Source: Glaciihabitans arcticus (lineage in GTDB: Bacteria > Actinomycetota > Actinomycetes > Actinomycetales > Microbacteriaceae). Taken from it: 64,000 bases of DNA. Every line of letters starts with the position of its first letter. The stretch's first letter is position 1. Below, piece after piece: positions 15,571-24,656 of the stretch. A program made the translations under genes and the position numbers. The notes below the pieces were generated by a model. It saw only the letters and a program-made list of their open reading frames with translations. It was not told the DNA's origin and searched no databases. The stretch is taken from positions 744,001 through 808,000 of the forward strand of contig NZ_SISG01000001.1 in the NCBI RefSeq assembly GCF_004310685.1. The letters run 5' to 3'.

Positions 15571-17397
15571 CTAGCCGGCGAGCGAGATGCCCTCGGTGGC
15601 GGGAGCGCCGCCGTAGATGCCTTCGATCACGTCGGCGAAGTCCTCGACGATGATGTTGCGCTTGATTGACATCTTGGGCGTGAGGTGGCCGCTGGCCTCC
15701 GTGAGCTCCGTCGCGAGGATCTGGAACTTGCGGATCGACTCGGCACGCGAGACGAGAGCGTTGGCGTGGTCGATCGCCTTCTGCACCTCGGCCACGACGG
15801 TGGGGTTCACCGACGCCTGGGCGAGGGTGAGCGATGCATCCTCACCGTTGTTCTTCAGCCAGGTGGGCAGCATCTCGGCGTCGAGAGTGACGAGGGCCGA
15901 GATGAACGGCTTCTGGTCACCGACGACGACGACCTGGCCGATGAGCGGGTTGGCGCGGATGGGATCCTCGAGAGCGGCGGGGGAGACGTTCTTGCCACCG
16001 GCGGTGACGATGATCTCCTTTTTGCGTCCGGTGATCGACAAATAGCCGTCGGAGTCGAGCGAGCCGAGGTCGCCCGTCTTGAACCACTCGCCGTCCATGA
16101 CCTCGGCGGTCGCGGCCTCATTGTTCCAGTAGCCGCCGAAGACGTTGACGCCCTTGACGCTGATCTCGCCGTCGTCGGAGATGCGGATGCCGACACCGGG
16201 GATCGCCGGACCGGTCGTGCCGATCTTGAAGCGGGTCGTGAGGTTCACCGTGGCGGGAGCGGTGGTCTCGGTGAGGCCGTAGCCCTCGAGGATCTGCAGG
16301 CCGAGACTGCGGTAGAAGTGACCGAGGCGCGAACCGAGCGGCGCGGAGCCGGAGACCGCGTACTTGACGCGACCGCCGAGAGCCGTGCGGATCTTGGACA
16401 GCACGAGCCGGTCGTACAGTGCGAACTGCAGCTTGAGGCCGAGCGGCACGGAGCCGGTATCGAGGGCCTTCGAGTGCGCGATCGCGACATCGGCGGCCTT
16501 GCGGAAGATCTTGCCCTTGCCGCCGGACTCGGCCTTCTGCTCGGAGGAGTTGTAGACCTTCTCGAAGACGCGCGGGACGGCGAGGAGGAAGGTCGGCTTG
16601 AAGGACGCCATCGAGGGCAGCAGGAGCTTCGTGTCGGGCTGGTGGCCGACCTTCACGCCGCCGTGGATGCTGAGCACCGAGATGAAGCGCGCGAAGATGT
16701 GCGCCGTCGTGATGAACAGCAGGGTCGAGGACTGCGGGTTGACGACGTCGGCCATGCCGATCGCCGAGTTGCGCACCAGTTCGACGAAGTTCGAGTGGGT
16801 GAGAACCACGCCCTTGGGGCGACCGGTCGAGCCGGACGTGTAGATGAGGGTCGCGATGTCGGAACCGACGGCGAGGTTGCGACGACGCTCGATCTCCGCG
16901 TCGGGGATCTCGGTGCCGCCGGCGACCAGCTTGTCGAGGTCACCGAGGTCGACCTGCCAGAGCTGGGTGACCTGGGGGAGATCGCCGCGGATCTCGTCGA
17001 AGCGAGCGAAGTGGTCGGCGGTCTCGACGATCATCGCCGTCGCGCCGGAGTCGGTGATGTTCCACTGCACCTGTGAGGGAGAGGAGGTTTCGTAGATCGG
17101 GACCATGATCGCGCCGGCGAACCACAGCGCGAAGTCGACGAGTGTCCACTCGTAGCGGGTCTTGCACTGGAAGGCGACCTTCTGGCCGGGCTCGATGCCG
17201 GCGGCGGTGAAGCCCTTGGCGAGTGCCACGACCTGAGCGAGGAAGTCACCGGCCGAGAGATCCGACCAGCCGCCGTCCGCGGTGGGCAGTGCGAAGAGTG
17301 CGGCGGACGGGTCGATGGCGACGCGGTCGACCAGAAGGTCTGTCGCGTTGGCCTGCGGGTCGGCTGCAACTGCGGCGGGTGTGAATACTTCGGTCAC
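15571..17397 (-). CDS. Long-chain acyl-CoA synthetase / AMP-dependent ligase (FadD15-like)
   Basis: A 608-residue adenylate-forming ligase activating fatty acids as acyl-CoA via acyl-AMP. Motifs: P-loop IYTSGSTGRPKGVV (about 185-198), YGLTET, and KTGDLGSLDSDGYLSITGRKKE in the hinge region. The length and the early PIYETSSPSQVQW segment match FadD15-type long-chain ligases. GTG 17397 is chosen because AAAGGAG lies 6 nt upstream; the longer frame is antisense to intergenic DNA. A TAGAAT -10 is at 17435-17440, giving a leader of about 30 nt. Confidence 0.9.
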   Translation of the reverse strand: MTEVFTPAAVAADPQANATDLLVDRVAIDPSAALFALPTADGGWSDLSAGDFLAQVVALAKGFTAAGIEPGQKVAFQCKTRYEWTLVDFALWFAGAIMVPIYETSSPSQVQWNITDSGATAMIVETADHFARFDEIRGDLPQVTQLWQVDLGDLDKLVAGGTEIPDAEIERRRNLAVGSDIATLIYTSGSTGRPKGVVLTHSNFVELVRNSAIGMADVVNPQSSTLLFITTAHIFARFISVLSIHGGVKVGHQPDTKLLLPSMASFKPTFLLAVPRVFEKVYNSSEQKAESGGKGKIFRKAADVAIAHSKALDTGSVPLGLKLQFALYDRLVLSKIRTALGGRVKYAVSGSAPLGSRLGHFYRSLGLQILEGYGLTETTAPATVNLTTRFKIGTTGPAIPGVGIRISDDGEISVKGVNVFGGYWNNEAATAEVMDGEWFKTGDLGSLDSDGYLSITGRKKEIIVTAGGKNVSPAALEDPIRANPLIGQVVVVGDQKPFISALVTLDAEMLPTWLKNNGEDASLTLAQASVNPTVVAEVQKAIDHANALVSRAESIRKFQILATELTEASGHLTPKMSIKRNIIVEDFADVIEGIYGGAPATEGISLAG

Positions 17398-17434
17398 GGT
17401 AACTCCTTTGGCACCGGGGCGGATGAGTTTTCCT

Positions 17435-17440
17435 ATTCTA
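17435..17440 (-). promoter_or_regulatory. Putative -10 element (TAGAAT) for the acyl-CoA synthetase gene
   Basis: Minus-strand TAGAAT upstream of a leader carrying AAAGGAG and GTG 17397. It is back-to-back with the glucokinase promoter. Confidence 0.5.
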
Positions 17441-17498
17441 TCCGCGAAGATACGGGTGTAACACCGCCCAATGAGGGGTGATCGGGCCGTGCTGTCAC

Positions 17499-17504
17499 TA
17501 AACT
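17499..17504 (+). promoter_or_regulatory. Putative -10 element (TAAACT) for leaderless glucokinase mRNA
   Basis: TAAACT, then 8 nt, then GTG 17513. There is no Shine-Dalgarno sequence. Confidence 0.5.
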
Positions 17505-17512
17505 CGACACTC

Positions 17513-18460
17513 GTGCATGCGATCGGAATAGACATCGGCGGAACCAAGATCGCCGGAGCCCTCGTGACCGAGGACGGCGAGATCCTCGCGGAGGACCGCC
17601 GCCCCACCCCGGCGGGTGACCCGACGGCGATCGTCGAGATCGTCGTCGCCATGATCGAGCGGCTCTCCGCCGGCCACGAGGTGATCGCCGCGGGCGTCGC
17701 CGCAGCCGGCTTCATCGACGCCGCGCAGTCGACCGTCTACTACGCCCCCAACATCAACTGGCGCAACGAGCCGTTCCAGCAGCGGCTGAGCGAGCGCCTA
17801 GACATCCCCGTCACGATCGACAACGACGCGAACGCCGCCGGCTGGGCCGAGTTCCGCTACGGCGCCGGTCGCGGCTCGACCGACATGACCATGCTCACGA
17901 TCGGCACGGGCGTCGGCGGCGCGATCGTCTCGGGCGGACGCCTGTTCCGTGGCGGGTTCGGTGCCGGCGCCGAGCTCGGCCACCTGCGCGTTGTGCCCGA
18001 CGGTCTGCCCTGCGGCTGCGGGGCCCGCGGCTGCATCGAGCAGTACGGATCCGGTCGGGCCCTCCTGCGCCTCGCCAACGACATCGCCGACGTCGGCGGC
18101 ATCGGCCTTCCGCTCGCCGCGGCGCGCACCGAGCACGGCGTGCTCGACGGCGCGATCGTGGGCGAGTTCATCGCCGCGGGTGACGCGGGTGCCCTGCACG
18201 CCCTCCAGGACCTCGGACGCTGGATCGGCCAGGCCTGTGCCTCGCTCGGCGCGGTGCTCGACCCGCAGCGCTTCGTCATCGGGGGCGGGGTGGCCGCTGC
18301 CGGCTACCTGCTCATCGATCCGATTCGCGAGGCCTACCTCCAGCACCTGCCGGCGCGCGGCTATCACCCGGAGCCCGAGTTCCTCATCGCGGAACTCGTG
18401 AATGACGCGGGTGTTGTGGGCGCGGCCGACCTGGCGCGCATCCACGCTGCTCAGCATTAG
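17513..18460 (+). CDS. glk: ROK-family glucokinase
   Basis: A 315-residue ROK kinase. N-terminal phosphate loop GIDIGGTKIAGAL (residues 4-16), sugar-binding NDANAAGWAE and EGLGH-type ELGHLRV, and the zinc motif CGCGARGCIEQYGSG. It should phosphorylate glucose with ATP (or polyphosphate in some actinobacteria) in the cytoplasm. GTG 17513 gives the canonical N-terminus and fits the leaderless -10 at 17499-17504; ATG 17471 is less likely. plsC follows 28 nt downstream. Confidence 0.9.
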   Translation: MHAIGIDIGGTKIAGALVTEDGEILAEDRRPTPAGDPTAIVEIVVAMIERLSAGHEVIAAGVAAAGFIDAAQSTVYYAPNINWRNEPFQQRLSERLDIPVTIDNDANAAGWAEFRYGAGRGSTDMTMLTIGTGVGGAIVSGGRLFRGGFGAGAELGHLRVVPDGLPCGCGARGCIEQYGSGRALLRLANDIADVGGIGLPLAAARTEHGVLDGAIVGEFIAAGDAGALHALQDLGRWIGQACASLGAVLDPQRFVIGGGVAAAGYLLIDPIREAYLQHLPARGYHPEPEFLIAELVNDAGVVGAADLARIHAAQH

Positions 18461-18488
18461 ACTGGGCAGTTCAGGCGGAGGTAACTCG

Positions 18489-19178
18489 ATGTTCTACTGG
18501 TTTATGAAGAATCTGATCGCAGGTCCGATTCTCAAGACGGTCTTCCGACCCTGGGTGACGGGGCTCGAGAACATCCCGGCCAAGGGCGGCGTCATCCTGG
18601 CGAGCAATCACCTCTCCTTCATCGACTCGGTGTTCCTGCCGCTCGTGATCGATCGCCGCATCTTCTTCCTCGCCAAGAGCGACTACTTCCGTGGCAAGGG
18701 CCTCAAGGGCTGGGCCACCAAGGCCTTTATGAACGGCACCGGGATGCTGCCTATCGACAGGTCCGGCGGAAAAGCCTCCGAAGCCTCGCTCAACACCGGC
18801 CTTCGCGTGCTGCACGAGGGCGAGGTCCTCGGCATCTACCCGGAGGGCACCCGCAGCCCCGACGGCAAGATGTACCGCGGACGCACGGGTGTCGCGCGCA
18901 TGATCCTCGAGGGACGCGTTCCCGTCGTCCCGGTCGCGATGATCGACACCGAGAAGGTCATGCCCATCGGAACCCGCATCCCGAAGGTGCGCCGCATCGG
19001 CGTCGTGATCGGCAAGCCGATCGACTTCAGCCGCTTCGAGGGCCTCGAGAGCGACAGGTTCATCCTGCGTTCGATCACCGACGAGATCATGTACGAACTG
19101 AACCGCCTGAGCGGCCAGGAGTATGTGGACAGCTATGCATCGTCGGTCAAGGAGCGCGTCGGCTCGCAGAGCCGCTAG
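18489..19178 (+). CDS. plsC: 1-acyl-sn-glycerol-3-phosphate acyltransferase
   Basis: A 229-residue PlsC-family enzyme with HX4D as NHLSFID and the substrate motif YPEGTRSPDG. It converts lysophosphatidate to phosphatidate at the cytoplasmic membrane. ATG 18489 has GGCGGAGG upstream. The gene sits between glucokinase and DAHP synthase, an arrangement common in Micrococcales. It is closer to the standard PlsC form than the acyltransferase at 3495. Confidence 0.9.
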   Translation: MFYWFMKNLIAGPILKTVFRPWVTGLENIPAKGGVILASNHLSFIDSVFLPLVIDRRIFFLAKSDYFRGKGLKGWATKAFMNGTGMLPIDRSGGKASEASLNTGLRVLHEGEVLGIYPEGTRSPDGKMYRGRTGVARMILEGRVPVVPVAMIDTEKVMPIGTRIPKVRRIGVVIGKPIDFSRFEGLESDRFILRSITDEIMYELNRLSGQEYVDSYASSVKERVGSQSR

Positions 19179-19182
19179 TTCT

Positions 19183-19204
19183 CGTGTGACGCACACGTCA
19201 CACG
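19183..19204. repeat. Perfect 9-bp palindrome with CACA loop upstream of aroG
   Basis: CGTGTGACG (19183-19191) and CGTCACACG (19196-19204) are exact complements with a 4-nt loop. There is no T-tract, so it may be a protein-binding operator or an mRNA hairpin between plsC and aroG. A promoter-like GAATACT follows at about 19227. Confidence 0.6.
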
Positions 19205-19280
19205 ACCGGCCGGTGCAATAAGCTCGAATACTGTGCGTCGGCGCTGCTGCGCACGCATCCCTCGTTACAAAGGAAACCCC

Positions 19281-20651
19281 GTGGTAGACCCGTCAGAGCC
19301 CGTTGTCCTCGCAGATCCCGCTGTGATCGCAGGCCTCGACTATTGGCGCGAGCTGCCCATCAAGCAGCAGCCGACCTGGCCCGACGCCGAGGCCGTGGCC
19401 GCGGCATCCCGCCAGATCGCCAGTTTCCCGCCGCTCGTCTTCGCTGGTGAGGTGGATGACCTGCGCGACAAGCTCGCGAAGGCGGCCTCCGGCCAGGCGT
19501 TCCTGCTGCAGGGCGGCGACTGTGCCGAGACCTTCGCCGGGGCCACCGCCGAGCAGATCAAGAACCGCATCAAGACGATCCTGCAGATGGCTGTTGTGCT
19601 CACCTACGGAGCGTCGAAGCCGATCGTGAAGATGGGCCGTATGGCCGGCCAGTTCGCGAAGCCGCGTTCGAGCGACATGGAGACCCGAGGCGACGTCACG
19701 CTGCCCGCCTACCGCGGCGACATCGTGAACGGCTACGACTTCACTCCCGAATCGCGCGAGGCCGACCCGCAGCGTCTCGTGCAGGGCTACCACACGGCCG
19801 TCTCCACGCTCAACCTCGTGCGCGCATTCACCCAGGGTGGCTTCGCCGACCTGCGCGAGGTGCACCGCTGGAACCAGGGCTTCGCTCGCAACCCCGCCAA
19901 CGCGCGGTACGAGCTGCTGGCTCGGGATATCGATCGCGCCATCAAGTTCATGGAGGCTGCGGGCGCTGACTTCGACGAGCTGCGACGCGTCGACTTCTAC
20001 ACCGGCCACGAGGGCCTGCTTATGGACTACGAGCGCCCCATGACCCGCATCGACTCCCGCACGGGCACGCCTTACAACACGAGCGCGCACTTCCTCTGGA
20101 TCGGTGAGCGCACACGCGACCTCGACGGCGCCCACATCGACTACTTCTCGCGGGTGCGCAATCCGATCGGTGTGAAGCTCGGTCCGACGACGAGCCCCGA
20201 CGACATGCGCCGCCTCATCGATAAGCTCGACCCGAACCGCGAGCCCGGCCGCCTGACCTTCATCACGCGCATGGGTGCGGGCAAGATCCGCGACGCCCTG
20301 CCGCCGCTGCTCGAAGCCATCAAGGAGCACGAGGCGACTCCGCTGTGGGTGTCCGACCCGATGCACGGCAACGGCCTCACCACGCCGAACGGCTACAAGA
20401 CGCGTCGCTTCGACGACATCGTCGACGAGGTGCGGGGGTTCTTCGAGGCGCATCACGCGGTGGGAACGTACCCGGGCGGTGTGCACATCGAGCTCACGGG
20501 CGACGACGTCACCGAGTGCCTGGGCGGCTCGGAGCAGATCGATGAGGCGACACTCGCGACAAAGTACGAGTCGCTCTGCGACCCGCGCCTCAACCACATG
20601 CAGTCGCTCGAGCTCGCGTTCCTCGTAGCCGAGGAGCTCGCAGCCTTCTAG
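19281..20651 (+). CDS. aroG: 3-deoxy-7-phosphoheptulonate synthase, class II
   Basis: A 456-residue class II (plant-type) DAHP synthase, the first shikimate-pathway enzyme, joining phosphoenolpyruvate and erythrose-4-phosphate. Family hallmarks: DYWRELPIKQQPTWPD at the N-terminus, LLQGGDCAETF, VKMGRMAGQFAKPRS, and SDPMHGNG plus HIELTGDDVTECLGG near the end. GTG 19281 follows AAAGGAAAC; upstream in-frame codons only give Arg/Cys-rich sequence. In M. tuberculosis the class II aroG (Rv2178c) is likewise close to pknL. Confidence 0.95.
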   Translation: MVDPSEPVVLADPAVIAGLDYWRELPIKQQPTWPDAEAVAAASRQIASFPPLVFAGEVDDLRDKLAKAASGQAFLLQGGDCAETFAGATAEQIKNRIKTILQMAVVLTYGASKPIVKMGRMAGQFAKPRSSDMETRGDVTLPAYRGDIVNGYDFTPESREADPQRLVQGYHTAVSTLNLVRAFTQGGFADLREVHRWNQGFARNPANARYELLARDIDRAIKFMEAAGADFDELRRVDFYTGHEGLLMDYERPMTRIDSRTGTPYNTSAHFLWIGERTRDLDGAHIDYFSRVRNPIGVKLGPTTSPDDMRRLIDKLDPNREPGRLTFITRMGAGKIRDALPPLLEAIKEHEATPLWVSDPMHGNGLTTPNGYKTRRFDDIVDEVRGFFEAHHAVGTYPGGVHIELTGDDVTECLGGSEQIDEATLATKYESLCDPRLNHMQSLELAFLVAEELAAF

Positions 20652-20670
20652 AACGCGTTCGCCGGAACGG

Positions 20671-22638
20671 CTAGAAGTCACCGCGGATGATGACGGTCGA
20701 ACCGCGCTTGACCTTCTCGTCTGACCCGGGCTCCATGTTGGCGACGACCGCGAACTCGTCGTCCCAGCGGTCCCTGGGGATGAGCGTGCGCACGTCCACC
20801 GTGAAGCCGGCGCCCTCGAGCTGCTCGATGGCGTCGGCGATGGTTTCGCCGACGACGTTGGGAATCTCGACGAGGTCCGGTCCGCGGGAGACGATGACGA
20901 AGACGGAATCACCCTTTCGGATCGCGGCGCCCTCGGGTTTCGGCGCGATGCTGATGACCGCGCCCTTCGGCACGTCGTCATCGAAAGTCTCTTTGCCGGC
21001 CTCGCCGACGAGGCCGACGCCGTCGAGGATCGCTACAGCCTCGTCGAAGCTCTTGCCCTTGACCGACGGCAGCGCACCGGCCGACACGATGAGGGTGACG
21101 GGGCGCTGGTCGAAGTACTCGGTCTCGTTCTTCAGGCCGATGAGCTTCTCGTCGCTGTTGATGCCGTAGGCGCCGACGATGGATCCAACGGGCACGTCCG
21201 CGTTGAACTGTTCGATGCGTTCGTCCGTTTGAACGATAAGGCCCGCATCGGTGAGGACGACCGTTGCGGCTTCCTCGGTGAGGCCGATGAAATCGGGCAT
21301 GATCACCGGCTTCGGCCCGATGGAGACCCGGATGGTGACGACGGCGTCTCGGCCGATCGCCGTGTCGACGGCGGGGTCGGTCGAGGAGACCTTGCCGTTC
21401 TCGACGATGGGATCGTGCTCTTCGACGATCTCCGCTTCGACGGTGAGCCCGAGCTCGGTGATCACGGCTGTAGCCGCCTCGGGCGTCATGCCGACGACGG
21501 AGGACGGGATCGTCACGGTGGAGCCAGGTCCGGCGCCGAAGTACCAGCCGGTGCCGCCAGCGAGACCGGCGATCAGCAGCACGAGGCCGAACAGCCACCA
21601 GCCGCGAGAGCGACGCTTGTCGGCCGAGGCGGCGAGAGCGGAAGGGGCGTCATCCACAGCAAGGGCAGCGCCCACCGGCACAAGGGCGCGAGCGCCGCCC
21701 AGAACCTGGGTCTCGGCATCGGAGTTGGCGTTCTGCGCGCTCGGCAGCACAACGGTGCGCTGCACTGCTGTCGCGTTTGCGGGCAGCGCGGTCTGCAGCT
21801 GGCTCTGGGTCTCAAGCAGCTGCTCGAGCATGGCGCGGGCGTCGCGCGGGCGCTCCTCGGGGTCACGCGCCGTCGCCCACAGCACAAGCTCGTCGAGTTC
21901 GGCGGGCACCCTCGGGTTCTTGGTCGACGGCGTGGGCACGGAGTCGTTGGCGTGCTGGTAGGCGATCTGCATCGGCTGCTCGCCCTTGAAGGGCTGCTCG
22001 CCGGCGAGCATCTCGTACATCATGATGCCGACCGCGTAGATGTCGCTGCGGGTGTCGGCAACGCCGCGGGTAACGAGCTCGGGGGAGAGGTAGGCGATCG
22101 TGCCGAGCAGTGCCGCCCCCGTCGCTGTGTTTGCGGATGCCGCGCGCGCAAGCCCGAAGTCACTCAGCTTGATGCGGCCGTCGTCGGCCAGCAGCACGTT
22201 CTCGGGCTTGAGGTCACGGTGCACGATGCCGGACTTGTGTGCGGCCGCGAGGCCGGAGAGCACGGCTTCGAGAATGTCGAGGGTCTGCTCGGAGGTCAGC
22301 GTGCGGTGCTCGGAGAGCAGGTCGCGCAGGGTGATGCCGGGCAGGTACTCCATGACCAGGTAGGCGGTCTCGCTGTCCTGGCCCTGGTCGTAGACGTTGA
22401 CCACGTTGGGGTGGGCGAGGCGGGCGGCCGAACGGGCCTCCTGGATGAACTTCTCGCGGAACTCCACATCGTCGGCGAGATGGGGGTGCATGATCTTGAT
22501 CGCGACGCGACGCTCGAGGCGCAGGTCGGTGGCCAGGTAGACGGTGGCCATGCCACCGCGGGCGATGCGTGAACGGACCTGGTATCGGCCGTCGATGAGA
22601 CGTCCGATCGTAGGGTCTGTGCTGTTGGTGTTCACCAC
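20671..22638 (-). CDS. pknL: PASTA-domain Ser/Thr protein kinase (PknL type)
   Basis: A 655-residue membrane kinase. Kinase domain 15-275: glycine loop IARGGMATVY, K48 in VAIKIM, catalytic HRDLKPEN (140-147), DFG 160-162. Then an Ala-rich juxtamembrane region, one transmembrane helix (about 345-368) and four extracytoplasmic PASTA domains that bind peptidoglycan or muropeptides. Synteny with the Rv2175c-like, idsA-like and aroG genes supports PknL. GTG 22638 (or 22635) is preceded by minus-strand TAGAAT (22642-22647), so the mRNA is probably leaderless. Likely substrates in this window are the Rv2175c-like protein and GarA. Confidence 0.92.
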   Translation of the reverse strand: MVNTNSTDPTIGRLIDGRYQVRSRIARGGMATVYLATDLRLERRVAIKIMHPHLADDVEFREKFIQEARSAARLAHPNVVNVYDQGQDSETAYLVMEYLPGITLRDLLSEHRTLTSEQTLDILEAVLSGLAAAHKSGIVHRDLKPENVLLADDGRIKLSDFGLARAASANTATGAALLGTIAYLSPELVTRGVADTRSDIYAVGIMMYEMLAGEQPFKGEQPMQIAYQHANDSVPTPSTKNPRVPAELDELVLWATARDPEERPRDARAMLEQLLETQSQLQTALPANATAVQRTVVLPSAQNANSDAETQVLGGARALVPVGAALAVDDAPSALAASADKRRSRGWWLFGLVLLIAGLAGGTGWYFGAGPGSTVTIPSSVVGMTPEAATAVITELGLTVEAEIVEEHDPIVENGKVSSTDPAVDTAIGRDAVVTIRVSIGPKPVIMPDFIGLTEEAATVVLTDAGLIVQTDERIEQFNADVPVGSIVGAYGINSDEKLIGLKNETEYFDQRPVTLIVSAGALPSVKGKSFDEAVAILDGVGLVGEAGKETFDDDVPKGAVISIAPKPEGAAIRKGDSVFVIVSRGPDLVEIPNVVGETIADAIEQLEGAGFTVDVRTLIPRDRWDDEFAVVANMEPGSDEKVKRGSTVIIRGDF

Positions 22639-22641
22639 ACG

Positions 22642-22647
22642 ATTCTA
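22642..22647 (-). promoter_or_regulatory. Putative -10 element (TAGAAT) for leaderless pknL mRNA
   Basis: Minus-strand TAGAAT is 3 nt from GTG 22638's upstream edge and 6 nt from GTG 22635, so transcription would begin at or next to the start codon. Confidence 0.5.
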
Positions 22648-22718
22648 AAGATCGGAAGCTGGGAGGCGCGGCTCGGACACGGCTCGGTGCGGTATTGCCC
22701 GCCGCTGGTTCGACCCGC

Positions 22719-24125
22719 TCAACCCATCTCGCCGAGCCAGAACCGGGCCGACTTCTCCCACTTCGCGTACGCGTCGGGGTAGGCAGAGACCTGTACCTTC
22801 TGGGCGGCCTGGGTCACGGTGAGCAGCTGCCATCCGGCGTAGTCGAGCAGGCCGCGGGTCTTGCCCTTGTTGGGGTTCGACAGGCCGCCATAGAACAGGC
22901 GCGCGGCGTGGCTCGGGGTGGTGAGCTGGGCGATGGTTCCCCAGCCGGAGCTGGGTCGCTGCTGGAACAGGCCGACCGAGTCGAGGTGGCCGTAGCTGAT
23001 GTTGCGCATGGTCGACTCCTGCATTGCTGCGGAGAGGGCGATGACGATCCCGTAGTCGCTGACACCGAGCTCGCGGCCGACGCGGATGATCGTGCGGGCG
23101 TTGGTCTCCTGCTCGCCCGAGAGCAGCGTGACGCCGGTGTTGCCCGCGGGAGCGGTGGACGCTCCGGGGATGACGAGGGTGCGTCCCGCGTAGATGATGC
23201 TCGAGGCGGTCAGCTTGTTGGCGCTGAGGATGGCCGCGACGGTCACGTTGAACTGCTTGGCGATCTTGGAGATGGTGTCGCCCGACTTGATGACGTAGCT
23301 CGCACCCGCGGCGGGCGGGGTGACGACGACGGGAGGTGTCACGACGACCGGGGGAGTGACGACGACGGGCGGGGTGACAACCGGCGGGGTGACCACGGGC
23401 GGCGTCACGACGGGCTTCACCGTCGCGGCCTTGGGGATCGTGATCTTCTGTCCGGGGTGGATGATGCTCGACCAGCCGAGGCCGTTGGCCTTGAGCACGG
23501 CGGCGGTGGTGATCTTGAAGCGCGCCGCGACCTTCGAGATGGTGTCACCCTTGACGATCGTGTACTTGGTCGTGGTGGTGGCCACGGGGGCGGTGACGGG
23601 CTTCACGACGGGAGCGGCCGCGCTCGTTTTGGTGAGCTGCAGGACCTGCCCGGGGAAGATCAGCGACTTCCAGCCGAGGCCGTTGAGGGCGAGCACCGAG
23701 GCGGTCGACAGTCCGTACTTGACCGCGATGCTGCTGACCGTGTCACCCGGGCCGACCTTGTAGGTGCGTGGGGCGGCGGCGATGGCCGCGACCGCCGCCG
23801 CGGGAGCGGCTACGACCGTGGGTGCCGCGGTGGTGGCGGCTGCCACCATCGAACGCAGTGCACCGAGGTTGGATGTCTCGGTCTTGGGCCCCGGGGCGGG
23901 GCTCGCCTCGACCGGGCTCGCCGGTCCGGTGAGGTTCATCATCGCCATCGAGCCGACCAGCACGATGGGGACGGTGGTGAACAGGTTGCGCGCGAGAGCC
24001 GACTGCGGCTTGGCTTCAGCGCTGCGGGCGCGCATGGCCGCCTGTGTCGCTGCGATCGTCGGCACGAGGCCGTGAAGGACCGCTCGTGCGTTCGCGTGAA
24101 GGTCGTGCCCCGTGATGTCGGTCAT
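22719..24125 (-). CDS. LysM-domain cell-wall protein with lysozyme-like C-terminal domain
   Basis: A 468-residue envelope protein. A membrane segment (about 48-67) is followed by an Ala-rich stretch and three LysM domains (about 122-165, 188-231, 277-320; each with GDT(V/I)S and an N-G-L or N-K-L turn). A Pro/Val/Thr linker of repeated TPPVV units (about 238-272) lies between the second and third LysM. The C-terminal region has MQESTMRNI and DSVGLFQQRPSSGWG, the pattern of actinobacterial transglycosylase-like proteins. It should bind and possibly cleave peptidoglycan. ATG 24125 is chosen over an upstream ATG that adds only basic non-conserved residues. Confidence 0.85.
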   Translation of the reverse strand: MTDITGHDLHANARAVLHGLVPTIAATQAAMRARSAEAKPQSALARNLFTTVPIVLVGSMAMMNLTGPASPVEASPAPGPKTETSNLGALRSMVAAATTAAPTVVAAPAAAVAAIAAAPRTYKVGPGDTVSSIAVKYGLSTASVLALNGLGWKSLIFPGQVLQLTKTSAAAPVVKPVTAPVATTTTKYTIVKGDTISKVAARFKITTAAVLKANGLGWSSIIHPGQKITIPKAATVKPVVTPPVVTPPVVTPPVVVTPPVVVTPPVVVTPPAAGASYVIKSGDTISKIAKQFNVTVAAILSANKLTASSIIYAGRTLVIPGASTAPAGNTGVTLLSGEQETNARTIIRVGRELGVSDYGIVIALSAAMQESTMRNISYGHLDSVGLFQQRPSSGWGTIAQLTTPSHAARLFYGGLSNPNKGKTRGLLDYAGWQLLTVTQAAQKVQVSAYPDAYAKWEKSARFWLGEMG

Positions 24126-24311
24126 GATGTCCCCGTCTTGCTTCCCCGGCCAGGTTCGACGTGGTGGGCCGCGCCGATCAGTCCAAGCTGGCACAGATGG
24201 AGCCCAGAGTCAATTAGTGGGGCGCATGTGGTTTGAGTTAACACGATGGAAACATTTTGGTGTACCGAGTGGTGTCGGCGCGTTCACCACGGTGCGTGGC
24301 AGGCTGGGAGC

Positions 24312-24653
24312 GTGACTGATTCAACCCCCACCGACTGGCTCACAGTTCCCGACCTCACCGAGGTGCTCGGCCTCAAGGTCAGCCAGGTTCGACGCCTCAT
24401 CGAGGACCGCGCCCTCCTCGCCCGCAAGATCGACGGCGTCTGGAAGGTACCCGCCTCCTTCATCCAGGACGGCGAGCCCCTGCCCCAGCTGCGCGGCACC
24501 CTCGTGGTGCTGGGTGACAGCGGATTCAGCGAGGACGAGGCGATGGACTGGCTGCTCAGCGACGAGGACAGCCTCGGCGTGAGCCCGATCGACGCCCTCC
24601 GCGCCGGCCGCAAGGCCGAGGTGCGCAGGGTTGCGCAGGCGCTCGGCTTCTAG
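24312..24653 (+). CDS. Rv2175c-like DNA-binding protein
   Basis: A 113-residue protein with a winged-helix-like core (WLTVPDLTEVLGLKVSQVRR, then WKVPASFI) and the C-terminal PxDALRAGRKAEVRRVAQAL of the Rv2175c family. In M. tuberculosis Rv2175c is a DNA-binding substrate of the neighbouring kinase PknL; the pknL gene is 1.7 kb away here, with the LysM gene between. GTG 24312 gives the conserved N-terminus; the preceding GGGAG could act as ribosome-binding site. Convergent with the polyprenyl synthase gene, with 3 nt between stops. Confidence 0.88.
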   Translation: MTDSTPTDWLTVPDLTEVLGLKVSQVRRLIEDRALLARKIDGVWKVPASFIQDGEPLPQLRGTLVVLGDSGFSEDEAMDWLLSDEDSLGVSPIDALRAGRKAEVRRVAQALGF

Positions 24654-24656
24654 CGG

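Noticed and set aside
23316-23420. Tandem DNA repeat in the LysM gene as a possible CRISPR or mobile repeat
   Set aside because: The repeats are in frame and encode the Pro/Val/Thr linker; there are no unique spacers.
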